64,000 nucleotides of DNA from Novosphingobium malaysiense (GCF_000802225.1 NZ_JTDI01000001.1:248001-312000); one strand, 5' to 3'. Counted from the first letter of the stretch, positions 8,035 through 18,340 are shown. Made by a program: numbers and translations. The notes: generated from the letters alone by a model not told the origin.

Positions 8035-10830
8035 ATGACCGACACCGCTCTCGACAAGACTTTCGACCCCGCCCAGATCGAGGCGAAGTGGTATGCGCAC
8101 TGGGAAGACAACGGCCTGTTCCATCCGGAACGGCCCGATGCGCAGCCCTTCACCATCGTCAATCCGCCGCCGAACGTGACCGGCAGCCTGCACATCGGCC
8201 ATGCTCTCGACAACACGCTGCAGGACGTGGTGATCCGCTACGAGCGGCTGCGGGGCAAGGATGCGCTGTGGGTGGTGGGCACCGACCATGCCGGCATCGC
8301 CACGCAGATGGTCGTCGAGCGTCAGATGGAACTGCGCCAGGACAAGCGCACCAACTACACGCGCGAAGAATTCGTCGACAAGGTCTGGGAGTGGAAGCAC
8401 GAGAGCGGCGGCACCATCACCGGCCAGCTGCGGCGCCTCGGCTGCTCGATGGACTGGAGCCGCGAGCAGTTCACCATGGACCCGCACTTCACCAAGGCGG
8501 TCGTGAAGGTCTTCGTCGACCTCTACAACGAGGGCCTCATCTACCGCGACAAGCGGCTGGTGAACTGGGACCCGCGCCTGAAGACCGCGATCAGCGATCT
8601 CGAAGTGGAAACGCGCGAGATCCAGGGCAGCTTCTGGCACTTCAAGTACCCGCTCAGCGACGGTTCGGGCCACATCGTGGTCGCCACCACGCGTCCCGAA
8701 ACGATGCTGGCCGACATGGCCGTCGCCGTGAACCCGGACGACGATCGCTACAAGGCGCTGCTCGAGCGCAAGGCCACCGTCACCCTGCCGATCACCGGCC
8801 GCGAGATCCCCATCGTCGCCGACGAGCACGCCGACCCCGAACTGGGTTCGGGCGCGGTGAAGATCACGCCGGGGCATGACTTCAACGACTTCGAGGTTGG
8901 CAAGCGCGCCGGGTTCAAGCCCGCCGAGATGCTCAACATGCTCGATGCCGATGCGCATGTCTGCCAGACCGCCGACGGGCTGATCCCCGAGCAATTCCTC
9001 GGCGTCGAGCGTTTCGCCGCGCGCGAGATGGTCGTGGCCGAGATGAAGGACCTCGGCCTGCTCATCCCGCACGTCACCAAGGACAAGGAAGGCAACGCGC
9101 ACGAACACGACGCCGAACCGCGCACGATCCAGACGCCCTACGGCGACCGCGGCGGCGTGGTGATCGAGCCCTGGCTGACCGACCAGTGGTACGTCGATGC
9201 CGAAAAGCTCGCACAGGCGCCGATCGAGGCGGTGAAGAGCGGTGCGATCGAGATCGTCCCCAAGACCTGGGAGAAGACCTTCTTCAACTGGATGGAGAAC
9301 ATCCAGCCGTGGTGCGTCAGCCGCCAGCTCTGGTGGGGACACCGGATTCCGGCGTGGTATGGGCCTGATAAGGACTTCGAAGCTGGAGTCGGTAACGCCA
9401 AGTTCTTCGTCGGAGTGAACGAAGCTGAGGTTCAAGCGCAAGCGGCGGCCTTCTACGACATACCCGTCGAGAACATAAGGTTCGCACAGGAAGGCGAAAG
9501 TGCCGGACTACGCTGGCTTGATGAAGCCGATCCGACGGTGGTCCTTTGGCAGGATTCCGACGTCCTCGACACCTGGTTCTCCTCCGCGCTCTGGCCCTTC
9601 GCCACGCTCGGCTGGCCGGACGAGAACGCGCCGCTGCTGAAGAAACACTATCCCAACGACCTGCTGGTCTCCGGCTTCGACATCCTGTTCTTCTGGGATG
9701 CGCGCATGGCGATGCAGGGGCTGCACTTCATGAAGGAAGTGCCGTGGAAGCGGCTCTACCTGCACGGCCTCGTGCGCGCGGCGGACGGGCAGAAAATGTC
9801 CAAGTCCAAGGGCAACGTCGTCGATCCGCTGGGCCTTATCGACCAGTACGGCGCCGATGCGCTGCGCTTCTTCATGGCCGCCATGGAAAGCCAGGGCCGC
9901 GACGTGAAGATGGATGAGAAGCGCGTCGAGGGCTACCGCAACTTCGCCACCAAGCTGTGGAACGCCGCCCGCTTCTGCCAGTCCAACGGCATCGGCGCGA
10001 GCACCTCGGTCGCCGCGCCTGCCGCCACCAGCGCGGTCAACAAGTGGATCATCGGCGAAGTCGTCGAGACGCTGGCCGAACTAGACAAGGCCATGGCCGA
10101 CCTGCGCTTCGACGCGGCGGCGAACACTGTGTACCACTTCGTGTGGGACCAGTTCTGCGACTGGTACATCGAACTGGTAAAGGGCAACTTCGACGACGAG
10201 ACCAAGGCCGTCGCCGGCTGGGTGCTCGACCAGATCCTCGTCATGCTCCACCCCTTCATGCCCTTCGTCACCGAAGAGCTGTGGAGCAAGATGGGTGATC
10301 GCGAAGGCTATCCGCTGATCACCGCGAAGTGGCCCGAGCCGGGCGCCAGCGTGGATGCCGATGCCAAGCGCGAAGTCGAATGGCTGATCGCTCTGATCGG
10401 CAACCTGCGCGGCGCCAAGCCCGAACTCGGCATTGCCCCGGGCGCCCGCCTGACCGCCTACCTGGAGGCGCCCTCGGAGAGCACCAAGGCGATCATCGAG
10501 CGCAACGGCACGGCCGTCGACCGGCTCGCCCGCCTCGATGCGATCCATTTCGAAGCGGCCCCGGCCGGTCCGGCCATGCAGGTCGGCGCAGGCGATGCGA
10601 TGCTGACGATCCCGCTCGAAGGCGTGATCGACATCGCCGCCGAAAAGGCCCGCCTCGAAAAGGCCCTCGCCGCCTCGCAGAAGGAAGCCAGGTCGCTCGA
10701 AGGCCGCCTGTCGAACCCCAAGTTCGTAGAGAAAGCCAAGCCCGAAGCGGTCGAAAAGGCGCGAGCCGATCACGCGCACCATGCCGCCGAGGCCGAGCGT
10801 CTGGCGGCGGCGCTGGAACGGTTGGGGTAA
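8035..10830 (+). CDS. valS: Valyl-tRNA synthetase
   Basis: A class I aminoacyl-tRNA synthetase of 931 residues charging tRNA-Val. The HIGH motif is in [12 protein letters not shown] (HIGH at 53-56), the KMSKS motif is at about 587-591, the CP1 editing domain lies between, and a C-terminal coiled-coil arm ([16 protein letters not shown]) contacts tRNA. The start was set at ATG 8035 ([12 protein letters not shown]) because the family opens this way; a 25-codon upstream extension to 7960 is in frame but unlike the family. The stretch coding [11 protein letters not shown] to VVLWQDSD (about 9361-9555) uses noticeably different codons and sequence from the rest. Confidence 0.97.
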   Translation: MTDTALDKTFDPAQIEAKWYAHWEDNGLFHPERPDAQPFTIVNPPPNVTGSLHIGHALDNTLQDVVIRYERLRGKDALWVVGTDHAGIATQMVVERQMELRQDKRTNYTREEFVDKVWEWKHESGGTITGQLRRLGCSMDWSREQFTMDPHFTKAVVKVFVDLYNEGLIYRDKRLVNWDPRLKTAISDLEVETREIQGSFWHFKYPLSDGSGHIVVATTRPETMLADMAVAVNPDDDRYKALLERKATVTLPITGREIPIVADEHADPELGSGAVKITPGHDFNDFEVGKRAGFKPAEMLNMLDADAHVCQTADGLIPEQFLGVERFAAREMVVAEMKDLGLLIPHVTKDKEGNAHEHDAEPRTIQTPYGDRGGVVIEPWLTDQWYVDAEKLAQAPIEAVKSGAIEIVPKTWEKTFFNWMENIQPWCVSRQLWWGHRIPAWYGPDKDFEAGVGNAKFFVGVNEAEVQAQAAAFYDIPVENIRFAQEGESAGLRWLDEADPTVVLWQDSDVLDTWFSSALWPFATLGWPDENAPLLKKHYPNDLLVSGFDILFFWDARMAMQGLHFMKEVPWKRLYLHGLVRAADGQKMSKSKGNVVDPLGLIDQYGADALRFFMAAMESQGRDVKMDEKRVEGYRNFATKLWNAARFCQSNGIGASTSVAAPAATSAVNKWIIGEVVETLAELDKAMADLRFDAAANTVYHFVWDQFCDWYIELVKGNFDDETKAVAGWVLDQILVMLHPFMPFVTEELWSKMGDREGYPLITAKWPEPGASVDADAKREVEWLIALIGNLRGAKPELGIAPGARLTAYLEAPSESTKAIIERNGTAVDRLARLDAIHFEAAPAGPAMQVGAGDAMLTIPLEGVIDIAAEKARLEKALAASQKEARSLEGRLSNPKFVEKAKPEAVEKARADHAHHAAEAERLAAALERLG

Positions 10831-10835
10831 ACGCA

Positions 10836-11145
10836 AATCCTCCCTGTCGCGAAGCGATGGGGAGGTAGCGCGCATGAAGTGCGTGACGGAGGGGTTTGAG
10901 CCGCCTCCACCACCCGCTGCGCGGGCGCCCCCCTCCCCAGCCCCTGCGGGGACAGGGAGGATTGAAGGAAGAACATCCTCCCCCTTGATGGGGGAGGGAT
11001 ATGCAGGCTTGGCAGCTCGTCTGCCTAGCCGGAGTTGGGTGGGGGTGAGAGCGCGCGCACCACGTAAAGTCACCCCCTTCCAACTGCGCCTAGGTTCGCT
11101 CCCGCTCACCAGGGCTTCGTATCCTTCCCCCATCAAGGGGGAAGG
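10836..11145. repeat. Nested palindromic intergenic repeat block between valS and queE
   Basis: The 498-bp gap holds no convincing gene but has ordered inverted repeats. An outer perfect 13-bp pair AATCCTCCCTGTC (10836-10848) / GACAGGGAGGATT (10951-10963) encloses further G/C-rich arms. A 25-26 bp pair, each half itself nearly palindromic, lies at 10977-11001 and 11120-11145 (core CCCCCTTGATGGGGG / CCCCCATCAAGGGGG). Such blocks look like dispersed non-autonomous palindromic elements of high-GC alphaproteobacteria; short reading frames across it are by-products. Confidence 0.75.
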
Positions 11146-11235
11146 TTTATGCGCCCGTCCGCAATTTCGTTTTCCTACGCCCGCGGCTTCTGCCAGTGTC
11201 GCGGCATGACCGCCCTGCCCCGCCTCGAACCCGCA

Positions 11236-11328
11236 CAAGGTGACAGTCCGGCGCAAGGTGACACCTTTTTCTCTGGACCGTGTAATCCGTGTCAACCTGA
11301 CGTGTAACCTTGTGACTCTGACACCCCC
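11236..11328 (+). promoter_or_regulatory. Cluster of CAAGGTGACA direct repeats and inverted copies upstream of queE
   Basis: CAAGGTGACA occurs at 11236-11245 and again at 11254-11263 (18-bp period). Related inverted pieces follow (TGTCAACCTGA at about 11290-11300, ACCTTG at 11307-11312) just before the queE start at 11329. The arrangement suggests a protein-binding cluster or a repeat remnant; it does not match the preQ1 riboswitch layout I know. Function unknown. Confidence 0.4.
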
Positions 11329-12072
11329 ATGCTGACTTTGGCCACCACCGTTCCGGGCGACCCGGAGATTTTCGCCTCGCTGCAGGGCGAAGGCCCCTCG
11401 ATCGGGCGCCCGAGCACGTTCGTGCGCCTCTCGCGCTGCAACCTTGCGTGCCAGTGGTGCGACACCGCCTACACCTGGCGCTTCGAGGGCGACAACCGCC
11501 CCCACCGCGACGAGGCCGCCTTCGAACGCAAGTCCAACCAGCTCTCGCTCGAGGAAGCCGACGTTGCGGAACGCATCGCCGCGCTGGCGCCGGACCGGCT
11601 GGTGATCACCGGCGGCGAACCGCTGCTGCAGGGCGCGGCGCTGGCGCGCATGGCCTCGGCCCTGAACGACCTGCGCCCCGGCATGCATATCGAGATCGAG
11701 ACGAACGGCACCGTCGCGCCGCATCCCGCGCTCGATCCGCTGATCCACCAGTTCAACGTCAGCCCCAAGCTGGCCCACAGCGGCAACCCCGCCGATCTCG
11801 CCCTGATCCCCGAGCGCCTTGCCGCGTGGGCCGCCGAACCGCGCGCCGTGTTCAAGTTCGTGGTCGCACAGCAGGCGGACCTCGACGAAGTGCACGCCTT
11901 GCAGGACCATTATGCCATCCCCTCCGAGCGCCTCTTCGTCATGCCGGAGGGACGCTCCAGCGATGTCCTGCGCCAACGCTCGGCATGGATGGCGGATTTC
12001 TGTGCGCAGAGCGGTTGGCGCTTTACCGACCGCTTGCACATCCATCTCTGGGGCGACACGAGAGGTACATGA
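11329..12072 (+). CDS. queE: 7-carboxy-7-deazaguanine synthase (radical SAM)
   Basis: A 247-residue radical SAM enzyme converting 6-carboxy-tetrahydropterin to 7-carboxy-7-deazaguanine in queuosine synthesis. The cluster motif is the QueE-specific CxxxCxxC: CNLACQWC, with Cys37, 41 and 44. FASLQGEGP and TGGEPLLQ are also family motifs, and the C-terminal [11 protein letters not shown] is typical. Other queuosine genes (queC, queD, tgt) are not in the window. The stop overlaps the MATE gene (ATGA). Confidence 0.95.
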   Translation: MLTLATTVPGDPEIFASLQGEGPSIGRPSTFVRLSRCNLACQWCDTAYTWRFEGDNRPHRDEAAFERKSNQLSLEEADVAERIAALAPDRLVITGGEPLLQGAALARMASALNDLRPGMHIEIETNGTVAPHPALDPLIHQFNVSPKLAHSGNPADLALIPERLAAWAAEPRAVFKFVVAQQADLDEVHALQDHYAIPSERLFVMPEGRSSDVLRQRSAWMADFCAQSGWRFTDRLHIHLWGDTRGT

Positions 12073-13496
12073 ACGAGGCGTCCCCCGTACCCGGCGGAGA
12101 ACATCCTGCGGCCGAGAGCGAAGCCGCCGCGCCCCCGGCGATGAAGGGGGACCTGACGCAGGGGCCGATCCTCAAGACGCTGCTCCTGTTCTCGCTGCCC
12201 ATGCTGCTCTCGAACGTGCTGCAGACGCTGAACGGCTCGGTCAATGCGATCTGGGTCGGGCGGCTGATCGGCGAAAGCGCTCTGGCGGCCACCGCCAATG
12301 CCAACGTCATCATGTTCCTGCTCTACGCTGCCGTATTCGGCTTCGGCATGGCCACCACGGTCCGCATTGGGCAATATTTCGGCGCGCGCGACATCGTGGC
12401 GGCGCGCAAGACGTTCGGTTCGGGCACGGGCTTTTCCGCCGGGCTTGCCGTCGTGGTTGCGATCGGGGGCTGGATTTACGGGCCCGCGATGCTCCACGCG
12501 ATGAGCACGCCGGATGCCAGCCGGGCAGAAGCACTGGCCTATCTTCGAGTCATGTTCCTCGCGCTCCCCATCGCGTCGGTCGGGCTGATGGTTTCCATGG
12601 CGATGCGCGGAACGGGCGATTCCAAGACGCCGCTCTATGCGATGATCCTGACGGTGGTGATCGACGCCGCGCTCAATCCGGTGCTGATCATGGGACTTGG
12701 CCCGGTCCCCCGGCTGGGCATCACCGGGTCCGCCGCGGCCACCGCCTTCGCCAATATCGCGGGTCTCGTCTATCAGGTCTGGCGAATCTACCGGCAGGAC
12801 CTGCCGATGCGCCTTCGCGGCCCCGAACTGGGCTACTTCCTGCCGCGCAGCGATGACCTTCGCTACATCCTCGCCAAGGGGCTGCCGATGGGCGCGCAGA
12901 TGCTGATCGTCTCGTCGGCCGGGCTGATCATGGTGGGGCTCGTCAACCGTGAAGGGCTCTACGCCGCGGCTGCCTACGGCGCCTCTCTGCAACTCTGGAA
13001 CTACCTGCAGATGCCCGCCTTCGCCATTTCCTCGGCGGTGAGCGCGATGGTGGCGCAGTCGCTGGGCGCCGGCGACCACGGCCGCGTGAACAAGGTGACG
13101 ATCACCGGCATGGCAACCAACCTCATGATGTCCGCCGCCATGGCCGCGCTGATCGTGGGATTCGACGGTCCGCTGCTGAAACTATTCCTGGGCAGCGGCA
13201 GCCCGGCGCTGCCGATCGCGGAGCACATCCAGCTGATCTGCACGAGTTCCTTCGTGATCATCTCGATCACCATGATCCTCACCGGCACGATGCGGGCCTA
13301 CGGCGCAGTGGTAGCCCCGCTGGCGATCATGTTCCTGGGGCTGTATCCCGGGCGCCTCGGCTTCTATTTCGCAGCGCGCCCGATGCTGGAAAGCGAGGCG
13401 GTCTGGTGGGCCTATCCCGTCGGATCGGTCGTCACCGTGGCGCTGACGCTGAGCTATTACCGTTTCGGCAAGTGGCGCGACGCGTTCAGGATGTGA
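12069..13496 (+). CDS. MATE-family multidrug/Na+ antiporter
   Basis: A 475-residue polytopic protein with about 12 hydrophobic helices in two pseudo-repeats (first begins [20 protein letters not shown], second near [13 protein letters not shown]). MATE motifs include [16 protein letters not shown] and [13 protein letters not shown]. It should export cationic drugs or metabolites by Na+ or H+ antiport at the inner membrane. The first 28 residues are an acidic, Pro/Ala-rich cytosolic tail. It is coupled to queE by ATGA overlap, probably without functional meaning. Substrate not predictable. Confidence 0.92.
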   Translation: MNEASPVPGGEHPAAESEAAAPPAMKGDLTQGPILKTLLLFSLPMLLSNVLQTLNGSVNAIWVGRLIGESALAATANANVIMFLLYAAVFGFGMATTVRIGQYFGARDIVAARKTFGSGTGFSAGLAVVVAIGGWIYGPAMLHAMSTPDASRAEALAYLRVMFLALPIASVGLMVSMAMRGTGDSKTPLYAMILTVVIDAALNPVLIMGLGPVPRLGITGSAAATAFANIAGLVYQVWRIYRQDLPMRLRGPELGYFLPRSDDLRYILAKGLPMGAQMLIVSSAGLIMVGLVNREGLYAAAAYGASLQLWNYLQMPAFAISSAVSAMVAQSLGAGDHGRVNKVTITGMATNLMMSAAMAALIVGFDGPLLKLFLGSGSPALPIAEHIQLICTSSFVIISITMILTGTMRAYGAVVAPLAIMFLGLYPGRLGFYFAARPMLESEAVWWAYPVGSVVTVALTLSYYRFGKWRDAFRM

Positions 13497-13530
13497 ACGG
13501 CTGAAGCCTCCGTCGCCGGGAGTACGGAGC

Positions 13531-15222
13531 CTAGCGGCCCTGCGTGCGCCAGCGCTGGACGGTGCGGAAGACCATTTCCTCTTCGCCGCCGGAGCTGTTC
13601 CACAGGTCGGTGAACGAGGGGTCGGCCGAGGCCGGGCGCTTGTATTCCTCGAGGTCGTCGAACGAGACGCGGATCGGAATCGCCACGCCCTCGCCGCAGA
13701 TGATGCACTCGCGGTTGCGCAGGGCGGGAATGGAATCGAGGAAACCGCGGGCGCCTTCGGGCATGGCCGCACGCACGAAGGCCTGGTCGCGGTCGTTGTT
13801 CAGACGCATCGAGATGATCGTGCCGCACTGCGAGAGCACGCCCTCGGCAAGGTCGGACGGACGCTGCGTGATCAGGCCGAGCGAGATGCCGTACTTACGG
13901 CCTTCCTTGGCAATGCGCGAGAGGATGCGACCGACCGATGAACCGTCGGCATTCTTCTCGCTGGGAACGTAGCGGTGGGCCTCTTCGCAGACCAGCAGGA
14001 TCGGACGCGTGTTGTCCTCGCGCGACCAGATCGCGAAGTCGAAGACCAGCCGGCTGAGCACGGCGACAACGGTGCTGGTGATGTCCGAGGGCACGCCCGA
14101 CACGTCGATGATCGAGATCGGCCGGCCGCGCGAAGGCATGCGGAACAGCTTGGCGATGAAGTCCGCCATCGTGTCGCCCACCAGCATGCCCGAGAACATG
14201 AACTGGTAGCGCGGATCGCTCTTGATCTCGTCGAGCTTGTTGCGAATGCGCAGATAGGGCGCGCTGGTATGGCCCTTGTCGAGCTTGCCCATCTCGTTGT
14301 TGAGAATGGTGGAAAGATCGGAGAGCAGATAGGGGATCGGCGAATCGACGGTGATCTTGCCAATCTGCTCGGCAAGGCGGTTCTTCGAACGCGCTTCCAG
14401 CAGGCACTTGGCGAGAATTTCGGAGTCGATCTGGCGATCGTCGCCCTGCGAGGTCAACAGGATCTCGCAATGCTCCTCGAAGTTCATCAGCCAGTACGGC
14501 ATTTGCAGGTTGGTAACGTCGAGGATCTGTCCAGTGTTGCGGAAAGCCGCCGAGTACTCGCCGTGCGGGTCGATCATGATGATATGACCTTCCGGCGCAT
14601 GGGCGCAGATCCGATGGAGGATCAGCGCGGCACTGGTCGATTTACCGGTACCGGTCGATCCCAGCAGCGCGAAGTGCTTGCCCAGCAACGCATCGACATA
14701 GAGGCCGGCGCGAATGTCCTTGGTGGGATAGACGTTGCCGATCTGGATGGCGCTGCGCCCGTCGCTGGCATAGATCTGTCGCAGGTCCTCGCTCGTCGCG
14801 GGAAAGACCAGCCCTCCCGACATCGGGTAGAAAGTCACGCCGCGTCGGAAACCGTGAATGCGACCCGTGAGACGCTCTTCCTGCCCCTCGCCGAGGAAGT
14901 CCGCCTCGGCAACGATGCCTCCGGGGACCTTGGCGTCCTGCTTTTGGCTGCGCACGCTGGCGAGTAGCCAACCGTTTTCGACGCGGATCTTGACCTGGCT
15001 GCCGACCTGGCCGGACAGCGCGATCGAGGGATCGGAATTCTTCGAAATCTGGTTCAGGCGCTCGATATCGAAAGCAATGCGCGTCCCGGCTCCGGTGATC
15101 TCGAGGATGACGCCGATCGGCTCGCGGCCATGATCGGCACTGCCCGACGGGCTACCCGACGGTGTTTCGCCCGGCCCGGCCTCGCGGGCCACGTCGAAAC
15201 CTTCATGTCGCATCAGCTTCAC
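13531..15222 (-). CDS. HerA-like ATP-binding protein (DUF87, FtsK/HerA fold)
   Basis: A 563-residue P-loop ATPase of the HerA type. A HAS-barrel-like region (about 34-125) precedes the motor domain; Walker A is GSTGTGKST at 188-196, Walker B is ILLVCEEAHRYVP, and an arginine-finger-like LITQRPSDLAEGVLSQC follows. HerA proteins form hexamers that translocate DNA, often with the nuclease NurA; no NurA-like gene adjoins here, so the partner is unknown. The first 30 residues are low-complexity (PSGSPSGSAD) and the start may be Met1 or Met4. It stands alone between a convergent MATE gene and a same-strand operon 183 bp upstream. Confidence 0.88.
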   Translation of the reverse strand: MKLMRHEGFDVAREAGPGETPSGSPSGSADHGREPIGVILEITGAGTRIAFDIERLNQISKNSDPSIALSGQVGSQVKIRVENGWLLASVRSQKQDAKVPGGIVAEADFLGEGQEERLTGRIHGFRRGVTFYPMSGGLVFPATSEDLRQIYASDGRSAIQIGNVYPTKDIRAGLYVDALLGKHFALLGSTGTGKSTSAALILHRICAHAPEGHIIMIDPHGEYSAAFRNTGQILDVTNLQMPYWLMNFEEHCEILLTSQGDDRQIDSEILAKCLLEARSKNRLAEQIGKITVDSPIPYLLSDLSTILNNEMGKLDKGHTSAPYLRIRNKLDEIKSDPRYQFMFSGMLVGDTMADFIAKLFRMPSRGRPISIIDVSGVPSDITSTVVAVLSRLVFDFAIWSREDNTRPILLVCEEAHRYVPSEKNADGSSVGRILSRIAKEGRKYGISLGLITQRPSDLAEGVLSQCGTIISMRLNNDRDQAFVRAAMPEGARGFLDSIPALRNRECIICGEGVAIPIRVSFDDLEEYKRPASADPSFTDLWNSSGGEEEMVFRTVQRWRTQGR

Positions 15223-15405
15223 TCAACACCAGCATTTCGATTAGTCACAACATGCCTAGATCGCCGGCGGTTAATTTCCCCCTAAAGCCGTGGGCAACAC
15301 CGAAAACCTTGATCACGCCATGCAAAACGGACAGTCGGGAGAGGCAGTGTTCGGGAAAAGGGACAATGCCGAGGCCCGGCAAATCCGGTCTTTCGCATCA
15401 ACCGC

Positions 15406-16170
15406 TTACACAAGCGCGAACAAGCGCCCGGCCAGCCAGCCCATGCCGACCGAGACGACCACGGCGAGCAAGCCATAGGCAAAGCCGTAATCGTCCGAAA
15501 AGTGCGCGATCGCCAATTCCACACCCTGCTTGCGTACTTCCACCTGGCTGCTGGCCGACGCGACCACCCGTCCGTTTGAAATCGCGAAGGTCTCAGCGGT
15601 GTAGGCCCCTGTGGGGACACTTGAAGGCAGGCCGATTCGTGCCTGATACAGCACCTGCTCGCTGACCTTTACGCCGCCTTCATCTTCGCGGTAGAGGCCG
15701 TGGCGCCGGTTGAGATCGACCAGCCCGGCGGCAAAGCGCGCCTGCTCTTCAGGGTTGATCGCCCCGATCGGCGAGAGCTGCAACCACTTGAGCCCAAGCT
15801 CGTAAATCGCCGCGGTCTTGTCGTCGACGATTTCGGAGATCGGCCGCGTCGAGGCTATGGCGTAGTAGGCGGGAGCCGAACGGAGCTCCGTACTCGCTGC
15901 ATTGATCCAGATGCCTGCGATCTTCTGCTTTTCGCGCAGGACGATCGACCGCGTCGGGCCCTTCAGAACCACGACGATGTCGTAATCCTGCGCTGCACGC
16001 GACCCCTCGGGCGTGAGCAGTGCACCGAAGAGCAGCAATTCGGTGCCGGTGAAGCCTTGCTGCAAGTTGACCTCGTGCTGCGATACTTCGGGCACGAGGA
16101 TCGGGTCTCGGGCTCCGGTCAGCATCACAAGCGCGAACAACGCAAGGACCGAGGCAAGCCTCCGGCTCAC
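15406..16170 (-). CDS. TIGR02186-family membrane-anchored protein
   Basis: A 254-residue exported protein: an N-terminal hydrophobic segment (SVLALFALVMLTG), a periplasmic domain (about 30-220, opening VPEVSQHEVNLQQGFTGTEL) and a C-terminal anchor (FAYGLLAVVVSVGMGWLAG). This layout and opening match the family TIGR02186, regularly found beside TSUP-type exporters in alphaproteobacteria. The start is taken as GTG 16170, which overlaps the exporter stop (GTGA); upstream in-frame sequence is antisense-like and has no signal peptide. Its biochemical role is unknown; partnership with the exporter is inferred from synteny. Confidence 0.85.
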   Translation of the reverse strand: MSRRLASVLALFALVMLTGARDPILVPEVSQHEVNLQQGFTGTELLLFGALLTPEGSRAAQDYDIVVVLKGPTRSIVLREKQKIAGIWINAASTELRSAPAYYAIASTRPISEIVDDKTAAIYELGLKWLQLSPIGAINPEEQARFAAGLVDLNRRHGLYREDEGGVKVSEQVLYQARIGLPSSVPTGAYTAETFAISNGRVVASASSQVEVRKQGVELAIAHFSDDYGFAYGLLAVVVSVGMGWLAGRLFALV

Positions 16171-17081
16171 AGCGGCGCTACGCTGTAGATTTCGTCTGGT
16201 CGGTACCCCAGCCCCAGCGCCATGCGCGCGGCAACCAGCAACACGATGGTGGCCAGGAGCAGACGCAGCTTCACCGGATTGGCCTTTTGCGAGAACTGCG
16301 CGCCGATCTGCGCACCGGTTACCGATCCCAGCAGGAGCATCGAGGCGAGGACGATGTCGATGGCGTGCGTGGTCAGCGCGTGCATCATCGTCGTCGCCAT
16401 GGTCGTGAACAGGATCTGCCACAGCGACGTGCCGACTACGACATTCGCACTCATGCCCAGGATGTAGAGCATCGCCGGCACGAGAATGAAACCGCCGCCG
16501 ATACCCATCAGCATCGTCAGGATGCCGGTCCCCATTCCCAGCAGCAGTGGGGCCAATGGAGAAATATAGAGCCCGGAGCGATAGAAACGCCAGCGCATCG
16601 GCAGGCTCGCCACCATCGGGTGATGGCGCCGTTTCCTGGCGGCGATCGGCACGCCGGAACGCTCGGCGCGAATGGCCTGGATGCTTTCCTTCGCCATGAG
16701 GCTGCCGATCGAGCCCAACAGCAGCACGTAGAGAATATTGATGACCGTATCGATTTGGCCGAGCTGTTCGAGCAGGTTGAACAGGATGGCGCCGATCCCG
16801 GTGCCGAGGATGCCCCCCGCCACCATCACCGATCCCATCTGGTAATCGACGCCGCCCCTGCGCGAGTGGGCGAAAACCCCGGAAACGCTGGCGCCCGTAA
16901 CCTGGCTCGCAGCCGAAGCCGCCGCAACCGTCGGCGGAATACCGTAGAAGATCATCAGCGGCGTCGTCAGAAATCCGCCACCCACGCCGAAAATGCCCGA
17001 CAAGATGCCGGTGATGGCTCCCAGGCCGACGATGATCAGTCCGTTGACCGAGAGATTGGCAATGGGAAGGTAGACGTCCAT
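16167..17081 (-). CDS. TSUP (TauE/SafE) family sulfite/organosulfonate exporter-like permease
   Basis: A 304-residue inner-membrane permease of the TSUP family, with two Gly-rich repeats, GILSGIFGVGGGFLTTPLM (about residues 23-41) and GILTMLMGIGGGFILVPAM, and eight or so helices. Members move sulfite, sulfonates or other sulfur anions. The ATG at 17081 starts MDVYLPIANLSVNG; the frame stays open upstream, but that is antisense to the barrel gene. It overlaps the TIGR02186 gene and follows the NfrA-like gene by 47 bp, so it may be transcribed with the glycosyltransferase unit. Confidence 0.92.
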   Translation of the reverse strand: MDVYLPIANLSVNGLIIVGLGAITGILSGIFGVGGGFLTTPLMIFYGIPPTVAAASAASQVTGASVSGVFAHSRRGGVDYQMGSVMVAGGILGTGIGAILFNLLEQLGQIDTVINILYVLLLGSIGSLMAKESIQAIRAERSGVPIAARKRRHHPMVASLPMRWRFYRSGLYISPLAPLLLGMGTGILTMLMGIGGGFILVPAMLYILGMSANVVVGTSLWQILFTTMATTMMHALTTHAIDIVLASMLLLGSVTGAQIGAQFSQKANPVKLRLLLATIVLLVAARMALGLGYRPDEIYSVAPL

Positions 17082-17128
17082 TTCTGCGCTCTCGCTACCG
17101 CAGCATCGGACGATAGGAAAGCCGCTAT

Positions 17129-18340
17129 TCAGAAACCTGCGGAAAGAGTGAGCGCTGGCCCGGAACCCGGCCGGGCCCGGCCGGCGACGCGAAAACGCCA
17201 GTCGATTGCAACTCTTGCGAACATGCGCCTGTTGATTGGAAAGGCAATGAAGGCCGAGGGCCCCAGGTCGAGCCGCGCCGCCCCCTTCTGCACTCCGCCC
17301 CAGGCCCCGGCGCCCAGGTAGGTCCTGATCGACCCGAGTTTCAGTACGCGGCGGTCGACCCGCAACTGCCCATCGGCAAACGGCGTCGCGAATCGCCCTC
17401 CGACATAGCCGCCCTGGAAATAGGCTTCTCCACGAAGCTTCCCGGGCAACCTGACGGGTGCAAGCTGGGTATAGGCGAAGGCTGCCGGCTGGAAACGGGT
17501 GACTCCGGCCTGGTCGGTCATCCGACCTTCGACCGCAGCGACCAGGGGCAACGACGGGAACGGCCGGGCCGACATGCCAAGGGCCGCCGAATTCTCGCGG
17601 ATGGTTCCCAGGGCGGTGGTCGTCCGCGCAAAAAGAGTCGGCCTGTATCGACTCGACATGTCGACCCGGTAGCGCAGCACCGCGCCGGTCTGGCTTCCTC
17701 CATATGTCGCTGGAAGGACGCCGGGAGACAGACTGCCCCCGCCTTCGCGTCGCAGCAGGGCCCACGTGTCGAGTGACCAGCGCTTGCGCCCACGCGCCTC
17801 GCGTTCGGGAACCGGGGGGGCCGCACGTGGTGCTGCCGAGGGAGAGGCCGATCCGGTTTCCGGTGCGTAGAAACGCTGACCGGGATCGAGCCATTCGCCT
17901 GCGCCACTTGCTGCCGATCCCTGCAGCGGCATGAACATCCGCGCCGTCGGGCCCAAATCGGAACCGGTCGCGCCCCAAGTCCCACGCGGGCGCATCGACC
18001 CTGTCGATGGCGGCGGCCTGCTGTCGTCCGCCAGCCTGGAAAACGGGGGCGTCCCGACATGCCACGGCACGGCCGAAACAATGCGGCCTGCTGCACTCAC
18101 GGGCGGATAGCCGCCCCCATGGACTAGCGGCACCCGCAACGGCAGCGATTGCGGTCCGGCGCGCCCGTCGATCACGAAACCGACTGCCGATTCTGGCTGC
18201 ACCCAGCCAGCAGACTCGACCGCCGCCACATCGCTCAACCGCGGGGCTTCCCAGTTGATCGCGCGTCCGCCGATCCATCCGGCCAGCACGGCCAGCAGTG
18301 CGACGAGGGGTTGCCCCCTGATACCATCGGATCCGCTCAT
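17129..18340 (-). CDS. NfrA C-terminal-domain-like outer-membrane protein
   Basis: A 403-residue protein. An N-terminal hydrophobic segment (PLVALLAVLAGWIGG) is a signal or anchor; a Pro/Ser-rich middle follows; the last 170 residues read as a beta-barrel and end in a terminal Phe (LTLSAGF). The C-terminal sequence (AEA-like YFQGGYVGGRF, FADGQLRVDRRV, GAWGGVQKGAARLDLGP, RFRVAGRARPGSGPAL) agrees with my memory of the C-terminal domain of NfrA, the phage N4 outer-membrane receptor and polysaccharide exporter. The long TPR part of E. coli NfrA (about 990 aa) is absent. It overlaps the NfrB-like gene by ATGA, which supports the pairing and the start choice. Confidence 0.75.
   Translation of the reverse strand: MSGSDGIRGQPLVALLAVLAGWIGGRAINWEAPRLSDVAAVESAGWVQPESAVGFVIDGRAGPQSLPLRVPLVHGGGYPPVSAAGRIVSAVPWHVGTPPFSRLADDSRPPPSTGSMRPRGTWGATGSDLGPTARMFMPLQGSAASGAGEWLDPGQRFYAPETGSASPSAAPRAAPPVPEREARGRKRWSLDTWALLRREGGGSLSPGVLPATYGGSQTGAVLRYRVDMSSRYRPTLFARTTTALGTIRENSAALGMSARPFPSLPLVAAVEGRMTDQAGVTRFQPAAFAYTQLAPVRLPGKLRGEAYFQGGYVGGRFATPFADGQLRVDRRVLKLGSIRTYLGAGAWGGVQKGAARLDLGPSAFIAFPINRRMFARVAIDWRFRVAGRARPGSGPALTLSAGF

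Noticed and set aside
6771..8216. N-terminal extension of the MlaF frame to 782 codons
   Set aside because: The extra part is antisense-like or out of frame of the permease and has no ABC features; the ATGA overlap gives the real start.
7963..9441. 492-codon open frame on the minus strand opposite valS
   Set aside because: It is antisense to the conserved valyl-tRNA synthetase; the peptide is of low-complexity His/Asp/Val/Gly type, as expected from reverse reading of high-GC codons.
11146..11328. preQ1 riboswitch before queE
   Set aside because: No compact pseudoknot with an A-rich tail and SD was found; the repeats there fit protein sites or repeat remnants better.
10081..12045. 654-codon minus-strand frame spanning the end of valS, the repeat block and queE
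   Set aside because: It crosses three unrelated units and has no recognisable domain; it is a by-product of GC bias.
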